Below are positions 38,701 to 50,700 of a DNA stretch of 64,000 nt, in pieces. Source of the stretch: Diphasiastrum complanatum (lineage: Eukaryota > Streptophyta > Lycopodiopsida > Lycopodiales > Lycopodiaceae); assembly GCA_029204225.1 (NCBI GenBank), contig CM055107.1:19313815-19377814 (forward strand), written 5' to 3'. The translations under genes and the position numbers were made by a program. The notes below the pieces were generated by a model, which made no database searches, was not told where the DNA came from, and saw nothing but the letters and a program-made list of their open reading frames with translations. Each line of letters opens with the position of its first letter. Position 1 is the stretch's first letter.

Positions 38701-41700
38701 ACGGGCAGAGACCGAGATGCGGGCTATGTCCCAATCTCGGCAGGCACTCCTCAACCCGGTTTACCCCGGAGTTTTTCACTGGGGAGAAAAAAGACAGACA
38801 CCAAGATGTTGTCTTGGCCTGGTTAGATCGATAGCCATCTCATTTTTCCATGCACGATCTGCTAGACAGCTCCCGGATTGTGATTGTCATTATGTTTCAA
38901 CGAGGTAAAGCGTATTTATGGTGGCAAGATCTTAAGGAGCGTGCCACAGTCCCATCTACTTGGGATGACTTTCAGGTAGCCTTTAAGGCCGCCTTCATGG
39001 CAATCCTCAACAATTTTGAGTATTATCGTCGATTTGCTACATTGCAAATGGGGACGAAACCCTTGGATGTCTATTTGCAAGACTTCCAAGAAGTTGCTTT
39101 GCGGTTTGTTAACCGCCTTGACGGAGAGCTCCTTAAGCTGCATTTCATAATGGGCTTGCCCAAAGGATATTAGTTGGAGGTCCGCCGCAATCAACCACAA
39201 TCCCTTGAGGATGTTGTGCGTTTTGCTCGAATTTTCGACGATACGCACACAGTGACCCGCAAAGAGCAGCAAAAGCCTGAATCTAAGGACAAACCCTCTT
39301 CGAGCCTTTCCTTTAAAAAGGGCAAAGAGAGAGTTGTTGACAAAGCTTCCCCTTCGGGAAAGAAAAAGAAGCGCCCTCGGTCAGAGAGAGCTGATTTTGA
39401 CAAGGCCAAAAGCGGTGGGTTGTGTTTCTCTTGCATGGAGAAGGGGCACCTTCCGAAGGAATTCCCGAAGAAACGGAAGAAGGGTGGCCGCTCTTTCAAA
39501 GCTCCAGGTAATTCTTTTATTTCTTGTATTGATGTATCCTTTTCGGATGAAACTGTATGTAGCAATATGAGTGGGTTCGTAGGCAATCAACCTGTGAGTA
39601 TTTTGTTTGACAATGGTTATACTCACTATTTATTAATGCTAAGTTGGTGCAAAAGCTACACTTGGCAACCGCACCAAGTGACCACAAATACATGGTTAGG
39701 ATGGCAGCTGGTGGGGAGGAGCAGGTCCGGGACCAGCTTGTCCTCCACGTGCCGTTGAAGATTCAAAACTATGTAGATAGCTTGTCTTTTCATATTATGG
39801 ATCTTGATAAGGTAGATTTAATCCTACGCAAGGAATGGTTTTATGCTAGGAATGAGTCATTAAAGAAAGATTATGTTTCACATAGTATATCTTTCTTGCA
39901 TAATGGCTCTATGGTTTGTCTTAAAGGTGATGAGCCTAATCTACCTTTTGTAATTGCTCATGAGGCTAATCAATGTTTATTGGATTTGGAGTATCATTCG
40001 TATTTATGTTACCTGAAAGATGAATCGTACATGAATGCTTTTGTTATTCATAATTTCAATGTTGACGTATCTTCTTTCCCTAAAGCATTGTCTTTTTCTG
40101 ATGTTAATTTAGAATTAACGCCTGAGGGCAAAATCTTTAAAAGACTTAGGGAGGAATATAGTGATATGTTCCCGGAGCAGTTGCCTAAGGGTCTTCCCTC
40201 CTCTCGAGGAGTAGACCATCACATAGATCTCCTTCCTGACAGCTCTCCTGTATCGCTTTTTCCTTACAGGATGAGGCCAAAGGAAGAAGACGAGGTTGCT
40301 AGGCAACTTGAGGAGTTAGATGGTAGAACTGTGGCTTTCGAAAGCAAGAAGTTGGACCCAGCTCAAAGTAGATATTCTACTTATGAGAATGAACTTTTTG
40401 TTGTCATCCATGCGTTAAAGATCTGGAGACATCATTTGTACAAAACTGAATTCATGGTTATGACGGATCACGAGTCTCTTACGTATATTTGTGATGCCTC
40501 GGACCTTAGGGGTCGTAAGCCCGTTGGTCCAAAATCATTCAGGAGTTCGGATTCGACATTAAGTACCGTCGAGGTACTTCAAGGAGATCACAGATCCAAT
40601 AAATTGTACAAGTTAAAGTTTCTCAAGGAGGAGAGTGCCATGGGCTACTGAATCCTCAGGAGGTAATCGTAACTCACCATGGCACCAACATTACGGACAA
40701 ATTAACCAGGAAGCATTAAAATACTTGTACAATCAACATGTTGTCACTGGTTTTCATAAGATCACCAACTTAAACATTATTTGTGAGGGACGTGTTCTTG
40801 CAGAACACAATAAAAAGAACCATTTTCAAAGTTCAAGTATGGCCAACTCTCTACTAGATCTTGTGCACATGGATCTTGCTGTGAAGACGTTCTTATTGTA
40901 TGGTGTGTGTTGATGATTTTTCATGGTTTTCCTAGATATAATCCTTGAGGTCTAAATCAAAATGCATTTTCAAAATTTGGGTTCAAGGCTTGTAAAGAAA
41001 ATCAGTTGATGAGGAAGATAAAAGCCATCAAGAAGGACAGAGGTGGCGAATTTAAATCGAATGAGTCTTCTATGTTTTGCAAAACTCATGGTATTTTAAA
41101 AAAATAACTCCTTACATCAGCCAAATGGGGTGGTAGAAAGGAAAATAAGGTCTATAGTTGAAAGTGCCCTTTCTCTGCTTAAATCTAGGAACGTGTCTAA
41201 TCATTTTTGGGGACATCTTGCACGTACTACTATATACATTTAGAAGCTTACTCTTCATAAGTCACTAGGTGGGGAAAATAAGAGCAAGAGAAATGGAAGT
41301 ACGACATTAGGCCTGAGCAAGAGAAACATGCACATCAAAATGAGCCCTATTTTTTATAGAGGAAAGTCTTCTATATATAGACATGATTCCAAAAGTTAGC
41401 AAAAATATAGTTCTATCTATAGTAATATATCGATTGCCAATAATCAAAATATATGATATTCCTAAAAGCTTGTGTCATTTTTGAAATTCAATTGATTCGA
41501 TTTTATCATTGTTTGTCGTTTGTGAAATGTTGTTGTCTGCTTCCTAAGAAGCATCGAGTTCCGGAATGCTACATTCCGGGAGCATTCCGGAATGGTTTTG
41601 GGATCCGAGAGTGTTCTGGATCAAAATGCTACATTCTTTTTCGGGTGGTTCTTTAAATCTATGAGTTAGAAAAAACAACTATTTAGGGATGTAAAAAAAA

Positions 41701-44700
41701 TCCCAAACACATTGTAAAGAATAGTACTTACTACTAGCTGAACAAAGCATTTAAGCTTTAGCATGCTGCATACCAAAATGAAACTTGAAAGCAATCGCAT
41801 AATGCAAACTACAGTGTTGAGTGTATATGATACAAAAACATGGAAAATGATCCACATTCAACACATGCCTCATGAGAATGATCAATATGTCTGATGTCAT
41901 AAACGGTAAAGCTCTGATATATATATATATATCAAGGAGTGGGCCAATGGCCAAGTCCATGAGTAAAATAGATGGACATGGGCTCATATACTCATGCGAC
42001 ACAGAATAAAACCCTGAATCTCTATGACTCAGAGGCATCATGATCCAAAGGGGATTCCTCCTCGTCACTATCATTGGTAGAAGACTAGGAAGATAGCAAA
42101 TCCTCCTCGAGTATGTGTGGCTATGTCCCTGAACATCTGCCCTTGTCTCTGCGACAACAATATCACAGGCCGCTGCTCTCTCTACCTGTGATATTGTTGC
42201 CGCATACCCTACGCAAAGAATAGTACTTACTACTAGCTGAACAAAGCATTTGGGCTTTAGCATGCTACATACCAAAATGAAACTTGAAAGCAATCGCAGA
42301 CTACAGTGCTAAGTGTATATGATACAAAAACATGGAAACTGATTCACATTCAACACATGCCTCATGAGAATGATCAATATGTCTGACGTCATAAACGGTA
42401 AAGCTCTGATATATATCAAGGAGTGGGCCAATGGCCAAGTACATGAGTATGATAGATGGGCATGGACTCATAGACTCATGCGACACAAAATAAAACCCTG
42501 AATCTCTATGACTCAGAGGCATCATGATCAAATGGGGATTCCTCCTCGTCACTATCATTGGTAGAAGACTAGGAAGATAGCGAATCCTCCTCGAGTATGT
42601 GGCTATGTCCTTGAACATCTGCCCCTGTCTTTGCGACAACAATATCACAGGCCGCTGCTCTCTACCTGTGATATGTTGTTGCATACCCTACGCCTACCCC
42701 ACTCTGCATACAAGTGATGCAGGCTTGGCCTCTGTCTCGGCATCAAGATCAACCCACCCCACATCCTCTCGAATGTCCATCTCCATCTCATTCTCCAAGG
42801 GCTCATACTCCTCATTTCATCATCCAATCCCTCCTCAGCCTCATCCCCACCCTCCTCTCCTACATCCTCTGCACCGGTCGTAGCCATGGATCTAGTGGTC
42901 CTACATTGCCTCCTATCATGACGAGCCAGCCCTCGATAATACTTCAAAAAGATCTCATCATCAGCCGCAACCTCTATGTGTGCATGGCCTACTGCAGTGT
43001 CCATGGATCTAAGGGCCTGACTAGGCTCAGGTTGGTGGTGCAATAAACCAACCTGTTTATCTAGGAGACGCTAAGCCTATTGCGTCTCTTTGTGTGCATA
43101 AGAGACCAAGTGCTCCAGTTTTACTCATAAGCCAAAGCGGAACAATCTTGAGCAAGGATACGAGGGGCAATAGTGGTAATATCAAGGGTGGAATTACTCA
43201 GAGCGACTCCTACAAAAGCTCGTCATACTCACCCTGAGATCGAATGAAACATCCCTGTCTACACTCAAAATCCAACATTTGTCTCTTGATCCTACGCAAC
43301 AAGGGGCATGACCTGCACAAAGACGGGACATTGTCAGATTCTCAAAATGAACAAGTTGTCCAAAAGCACAAACAAAGTATTGACAATTACACGAGTGCTT
43401 GGGGGACAACCCTGACCTGGATACCACATTCTCCGTGTATGTCCTCCAGCCGTCCACAAGTTTGTTGGCGTCTGAGCGTATGGCTCCAGTAGCCCACATA
43501 GGTGAAGCAAATGAGCAACTGCGTGTATGGGCTTGTGGAAGAAATTCCACCTGTCAAGCCACTTCTCTCGGATAGCTAACATCCTAAAGAAACAAAAAAA
43601 GGAATCATTGCATTGTAGGAAAAAACAACTCAACAACACAAAAAACTTTTACAAAACAAATGCACAAAACAGATTACAAAAAAGTATACATGCACTCATC
43701 AAAATGTGGTCAGTAATCCTGTCCATAAACTCATAAATGAGGCTGGATGTAGAACCCTCTCAATCCACCAACCTCAACACTTGGTGCACTGGTTGCAAGA
43801 CCTTAACCAATTGCTCGGCCTGTTGCTAGAAATCATCTCCAAAAACAATCCTCTGGAACCTAAGTCCAATCGGCTCACTACTACGATGCCCTTATGTGAA
43901 CTCAGGGCTGGCTCCCATCTGGCACAATGCAAACCCGAAGCAACTGCTCCAATAGGACGAAGTAGTAGGCAAAGCGTGTGGGTATTGGCTTCTTCAGATC
44001 CAGCGGGCTATATGTCCTGAACATGGCAAGGGCCCTCTTCAACCTGGTTACAAATGTGACCAGGAAGATGGCACTAGATGTGATGGTGGAAACCCAAGGG
44101 AGGCATCCCATGTCATACATCAAAAGAGCGATGCAGTGTGTTGCACACGGGCTCCATACAATAGCAGGATAGTGCCTCTCCAAAAGCTCACCCATAGCCA
44201 CATAGTTGCTGACGTTGTCGATGATTGCTTGCACCACATGTTGCGCCCCCACCTCAATGACTGTTGCATGTATACGCACATAGATAAACTCTTCCGACTC
44301 AACAATGCCATCTTGGGAAGCATCCACACCCCCAAGAAATACAGTGCCCAAGTTACGGACTACAAGATACAGGCCTACTGGGCTACTCTGCATATATTCC
44401 GCAGGCCTCTTTACATTTACTGTTGGTTATGTATATTTCTGATTACGCATTTTATATTAGTCATGTACAGGCCCCAGAGCCTTTTTATATGCTTATGACC
44501 CGCACTGGGTCCTTTTTTATGACATTGACTGGCCTTGGGCCCTTATTATATGGTTATATGTGGAGTGGGGGCCCATAGGAGGGCGCACTATTTTCCCTCC
44601 ACATTTTGCCTCCCTTTACTTTTGAATTCCTATTTTAGGGTTCATTGGTAGGGTATTTATAGGGGCATTTGTACACTCATTTTTCAGATTATTGATTGGT

Positions 44701-47700
44701 ATTGCTTGGGCTCTTCGTGGGAGAACCTATTGTCTTGTCTATTGCTTGTAAGGCTTTAGTCTATTGCTGTCTTTTATGCTTCATTGATTCAACACCTGAG
44801 ATTTTGATCTTAACTTGGTATCAGAGCACTTTCCTAATTGCTGAATTTCAGATCTGATTTTCTGATTGGGTGCCCATTTTCCTTGCTGATTTTTCTCTCT
44901 TTGCTGAGGGCTTTCGTCTCTTTGCTTCAGCAACATTCAGCACAGTTTGGAGGAGGACCAACTCCCATCAGAGCATTTTCCTTGGCGGAGCTTTAGCAGA
45001 TAGTTAGCGGAAGTACTTCCACTAAATTTGGCGGCCGGAAAAAAAAAAAGTTGGGCAGATTATTTCCGGCGCCCAAGTTCCAAATCCTTCTCCCTCTTTT
45101 TTTTGAATCCTCGATTTGATTCAGGGAGAGGATTCCCAGCCATCTTTTCAAGCATTGATTGGAGGCTGTCCAGCGCCCTACTTCATCACATTTTTCAGCC
45201 ATTGTTCCAACAGAGTTTCAGCCATATTTCAGTTTTGATTGGAGGCTGTCCATCGCCCTATTTCATTCTCCTTGTGGTCACATTTTCCAGCCAGCTCTTC
45301 GCACATGCTTGGAGCTCTATCGAGAGGTATCTTTGCTGGTTTTTCCTTGCTTTCCACACCTTTTCTTGACATTTGTCATTTCCTTTCTTGCTCTTAGTGT
45401 CGTTTGTGTACCTAAAGCGTATTTGGGGTGACAACGAAAGTCCGCTCCCTCCGATATTAAGCTTTTCTTACACTCTCTTCACTTCCTGCATTCCTTGACC
45501 ATGGATACTTCCCCTACATCTTCTGAGCCTCGCATACCGTCTTCCACTTACCTTGACGAAGTACGGCATGAATTCCGAGATCATCTTAGGGAAGCCATGA
45601 GTGATGTACGCATTGATTTACGCCAGGAGTTACGAGAGACGTTCACTGCTCTTTCTGCCCAGATTGCTATCATTACAGTCCAGTGTTTCTCCACTATCTC
45701 CACCTGTTCCCCCACAACGTACATTTCCACCACCCGAGACTCCTTCATCTTCTGGTCCTTTGCCACGAGACTTTAAGGATAAGGTTCAGCTTACTGTGTA
45801 TTCTGGGTCATCCGATGGGAATGAACTCGAGAATTGGTATTCTAAGCTTGCGACCTACTTCCTTATGTTTCCTAAGACTGACATTCAGCGGATAAATTTG
45901 GCTGCTTTACATTTGGAGGGCCGTGCTGCTACTTGGTGGCGCATGTTTCGCCAGACGGCTTCACACCCTGGCCTTGCTAGTTGGACAGAGTTTATGATCG
46001 CCTAGCGATGATTGATCCTCAGTGGCTTATTCGACAGCGCGACATCTTTCGCAGTTTATCTCACACTGGTGACTTGGCTGCTTATACGACACGGTTTACA
46101 GAGCTTTCCTATCTATTCCCAGATATTTCTACATTGGAGCTCATCTCTCGCTACGTTGCTGGTCTACGAGGCGCACTTAGGTATGATGTTTCTTCTTTTT
46201 TTCCACTCACTCTTTCTCACGCCATCTCCCTTGCTACCGCACTGCAGCACAAGTACTCTCCCATCTCTTCCTCTGTTTCTCGTCCTTCGCGTCCTTTCAC
46301 ACGTCCTATTTTTTCCTCTCCATCCTCTGCTAGTCCCACATCTGTCAGTTCACCTTCGTCCACTCTTCCTTCTGCACCACGTCCTCCTTTTTCTCCTCGT
46401 CCTGTTTTTGTTCGTCGCTACTCACAGCCTGAGATGTCTGAGATCCGTGAGAAGCGCTTATGTTTCAACTGTAAGAGTCTTGATCATATCGCCCGTGATT
46501 GCCGACAGCCTGCCACTGCTACTGCCGTCTATTTCCATGATGCTGACACACCTGATGATAGTCCTGATTCTGCCATATGCCTTCATATTCTTGATGATGA
46601 CCCACCTGTTGATCAGTTTGCCACACCCACTGAGCCTGTTCCTGATCCCCCTGATCTAGCTGTATGCCATGCTCAGCTTGCTTATGCTACTTGGGCCGGT
46701 AAGCCGGGTCCACGCCATATCCGTCTTCGCCTACGTATCACTGGTCGTGAGTTTATTGCCCTTGTTGACATGGGTAGCACTCACTCGTTTTTCAATAGTC
46801 ATATTACTACACGCATTCGTGCGATGCCAATCACTACGCCTCATCCCCTGCATGTTGAGGTTGCCAGCACACACTCTTTTCCTAGCACGCAGATGTATCA
46901 GCAGCTTTCATATCGGATTGGAGACTTCCTTGGTCAGGCAGATTTTCATATTATTCCACTTACACGGTACAATCTTATCCTCGGTGCTGATTGGTTTGCA
47001 TCCCTTGGTGCGGTTACAGTAGACCTCCAGCAGCAGACATTGACATTCTCTCATGATGGTACTCAGCATATATTTTCCGGTATTGATTCTCGGCAGGACT
47101 ATCAGCTTATTTCCGGGCAGCAGTTCATACAAAGCCTCCCGAAGGCCCATTGTGCGGCTAGTCTTCTCTTCAGCCAGTTCAGCCTATTGCGGATGCACCA
47201 CCTTTGCCACAGGTATTTTCTGAACTGTTGCGTGTATTTGAGCATGTTTTTAGAGAGCCGACTTAGTTACCACCTTTACAAGATGTCAACCACCATATAG
47301 ACCTTGTTTCCTCTACATCACCTCCTTCTCGTCCTCCTTTTCGTATGTCTATTGTTGAGCGCGAGGAAGTCCAACGTCAGGTGTCTGATTTATTACATCA
47401 AGGCCTTATTGTTCCTAGCCACAGTCCTTTTGGTGCTCCTGTTTTACTTGTTGATAAGAAGGATGGTACTAAACGTCTATGTATAGATTATCGTGCTTTA
47501 AATAAACTTACTATCCGTAATCAGTACCCTATCCCTCATATGGATAACCTGTTTGACCAGTTAGGCCAAGCCAAGATCTCTAAACTTGACCTCCGTTCCG
47601 GTTATCACCAGATTCCTATGCATCCTCCTGATGAGCACAAGACAGCTTTCCGTACCCACTTTGACCTGTATGAGTTTCGTGTCCTTCCTTTTGGTGTTAC

Positions 47701-50700
47701 CAATGGCCCGCCCACTTTTCAGAATGTCATGAATAACATCTTTTGTCCTCTGCTTGGAAAGTGTGTCATTGTTTATTTTGATGATATCCTCATTTATAGC
47801 ACCACTCTCTCTCTTCATGTTCAGCACGTTCGTTCTGTTTTTGTTTTGTTAGTTACTCATCATCTGTATGCTAAACGTTCTAAATGTTCTTTTGTTGTTG
47901 TACAAATCGAGTTTTTGGGCTTCTTTGTTACTAATGGTATTGTTCCTCTCAACCCTCGTAAGGTCCGTTCTATTCTTCCATGGCCTGTGCCTGCTGATGT
48001 TCATGATGTTCGTATGTTTCTTGGTCTTGCTATCCATCTTCGTAAACCAGTTGCTCATTTTGCCACTCTTGCATCTCCTTTGCATGCTCTATTGAAAAAG
48101 GAAACTTCGTTTGCTTGGACTCCCGCATGTCAATCAGCTTTTGATACTTTGAAGGTTAAGCTTACCACTGCCCCTATTTTATGTCTTCCAGATTTTTCCC
48201 AGCGTTTCGCTGTTGAGACTGATGCTAGTTCCACAGGATTAGGTGCTTTGTTACGTCAGTGTCAGTGTGTTATTGCATATGAATCCCGTTGTCTTCGTTT
48301 GTATGAGCAGCGCTATTCCACTCATGAAAAAGAGTGGCTTGCTATCATTTTTGCTTTAAAGAAGTGGCGTCATTATCTGTATCGTGTTCCGTTTGATGTT
48401 TTTACTGATCACCAGTCACTTCGTTATTTGTATACACAAAAGGATCTTAGTGATCGTCAGTACCGTTGGCTTCAGTTTTTACAGTCCTTTCATTTTGATA
48501 TTCATTATAAGCCTGGTAAAAGTAACGCTGCTGCTGATGCTTTGTCTCGTTTACCTGCTCTTACTTACAGTCTTGTTACGTCTCCCCACTCTTGGTATGA
48601 TGATCTTCCTCAGGCTTATGCCACATGTCCAGACTTTCGTGATGTTATGTCGTCTGCCTCTCGTCCTTCCTCTCACCCTCACCAGGTTTATTCCATTGTT
48701 AATCATCGTTTGTTTCACTATGGTTCGTTATGTATTCCCAGCACTCTCGACATACGTCCACAGCTCCTTCTTGATGCCCATTCCTCTCCTGTTGATGGCC
48801 ATTTTGGTTTTCAGAAGTCCTTGTTCCGTTTGAAAGAACATTTTTATTGGCTTTCCATGAAGCGTGAGCTTTCCCACCTTATTCATACTTGTGATTTTTG
48901 CCTTCGTAACAAGTATTCCCGTGAAAAACCTGGCGGTCTCCTTCAAAGTTGGCCTATTCCTTCCCGCCAGTGGATTGATACATCTATGGACTTCATTTTA
49001 GGTCTTCCCCGTACTCAGCGTGGTCATGACTCTTGTTTGGTGGTAGTTGATAGGTTTTCTAAACAAGCTCATTTCATACCAGTCAGACGTACTATTACAG
49101 CAGAGCAGTGTGGTCATATATTTAATTCTGAGATTTTCCGCTTACATGGTCTCCCACGATCTATACTTACTGATCGGGATACCAAGTTTACATCAGGTTT
49201 TTGGACAGAGCTTATGCGTATCTTGGATCTTAGGATACTTATGGGCACTGCTTATCATTCTTCTGCCGATGGTCAGTCTGAGGTTATTAAGCGGGTGTTG
49301 GAGGATTATTTACGACATTTCTCCTTCTGGTCGTGATCGGGATCAGCATTTACATTTGACTGAGTATAGTTATAACAGTTCTGTTAGTTCCAGCACAGGT
49401 GTTTCTCCTTTCCTGCTTGCTCATGGATACTCACCAGTTCTACCCGGTATACCTGCTCCTCCAGATGATGCACCTGTTACTATTTCATCTTATCTTTCGA
49501 GTGCTCGGGAGATTATTACTAGAGCTGCTACTCATTTACAACATATTCAGCAGCAGTACAGGACCATTGTTGATCGTCATCGGCGCCATGTTGAGTTTGC
49601 AGAGGGAGATACTGTTTTTCTCCAATTACGCTTTGCTCGCCATCGTTTTGTACAGGGTCTTGCTTCTACTGAGAAGCTTGCGCCGCGCTATTATGGGCCT
49701 TTTCAGATTCTTGAGCGCCTCAGTCCAGTTACATATCGTCTTGAGTTACCTGCTGCTACTCGGGCTCGTGATATCTTTCATGTCAGTTTATTACGTGCTG
49801 CTATTGAGGATGATGCTCCTCGAGATTCCTCATTTCCTACAGATCCAGAGCTTTTTCCATTCCTGCCAGTTGCTATTTTACAGGTGCGTTTATTGCATAG
49901 TCGTCGCCATCGGCAGGTTCAGTTTTTGGTCCAGTGGGATGGTCGTCCTATTGAGGAGGCTACTTGGGAGCCCATTGATGTTTTTTTATCATACCCCTAT
50001 CCTAGCTAATCAGGCTCGATCACTTGCAGCTACCATTGCTTCTCGGGATGCTCCGGCTTCTCTTGATATTCCTTTCTCAGATGGGATATCTTGATGCAGT
50101 ATTTTTCTCTGGCACTGGTTCTTATCTTATTTTGCCTACATTGGGGGCAATGTTCTTTATAGCCACGGAGAGTTACGGACTACAGGATACAGGCCTACTG
50201 GGCTACTCTACATATATCCCGCAGGCCTCTTTACATTTACTGTTGGTTATGTATATTTCTGGTTACGCATTTTATATTAGTCATGTACAGGCCCCAGAGC
50301 CTTTTTATATGCTTATGACTCGCACTGGGTCCTTTTTTATGACATTGACTGGCCTTGGCCCTTATTATATGGTTATATGTGGAGTGGGGGCCCGTAGGAG
50401 GGCGCACTATTTTCCCTCCACATTTTGCCTCCCTTTACTTTTGAATTCCTATTTTAGGGTTCATTGGTAGGGTATTTATAGGGGCATTTGTACACTCATT
50501 TTTCAGATTATTGATTGGTATTGCTTGGGCTCTTCGTGGGAGAACCTATTATCTTGTCTATTGCTTGTAGGGCTTTAGTCTATTGCTGTCTTTTATGTTT
50601 GAATTCCTATTTTAGGGTTCATTGGTAGGGTATATATAGGGGCATTTGTACACTCATTTTTCAGATTATTGATTGGTATTGCTTGGGCTCTTCGTCAGAG

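Larger units (their letters stand above)
41684..44350 (-). mobile_element. hAT transposon, C-terminal part of transposase and 3' end
   Basis: Transposase is on the minus strand. 44350-43902 encodes [31 protein letters not shown]-like sequence (here IDNVSNYV) and [17 protein letters not shown]. This is the DUF659/hAT core with the usual PCxxHC motif. [10 protein letters not shown] near 43530 matches the hAT RP(L/I)HAAAYFLNP block. Downstream parts are frameshifted. The left end may be TAGGGATGTAAAAAAAATCCC at 41684, similar to hAT termini, but no inverse partner was found. The N-terminal part lies right of the Gypsy at 50792. Confidence 0.75.

Noticed and set aside
47849-48095. Short frames on both strands within Gypsy pol
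   Set aside because: Shadows of the continuous reverse-transcriptase frame at 47345-49336.
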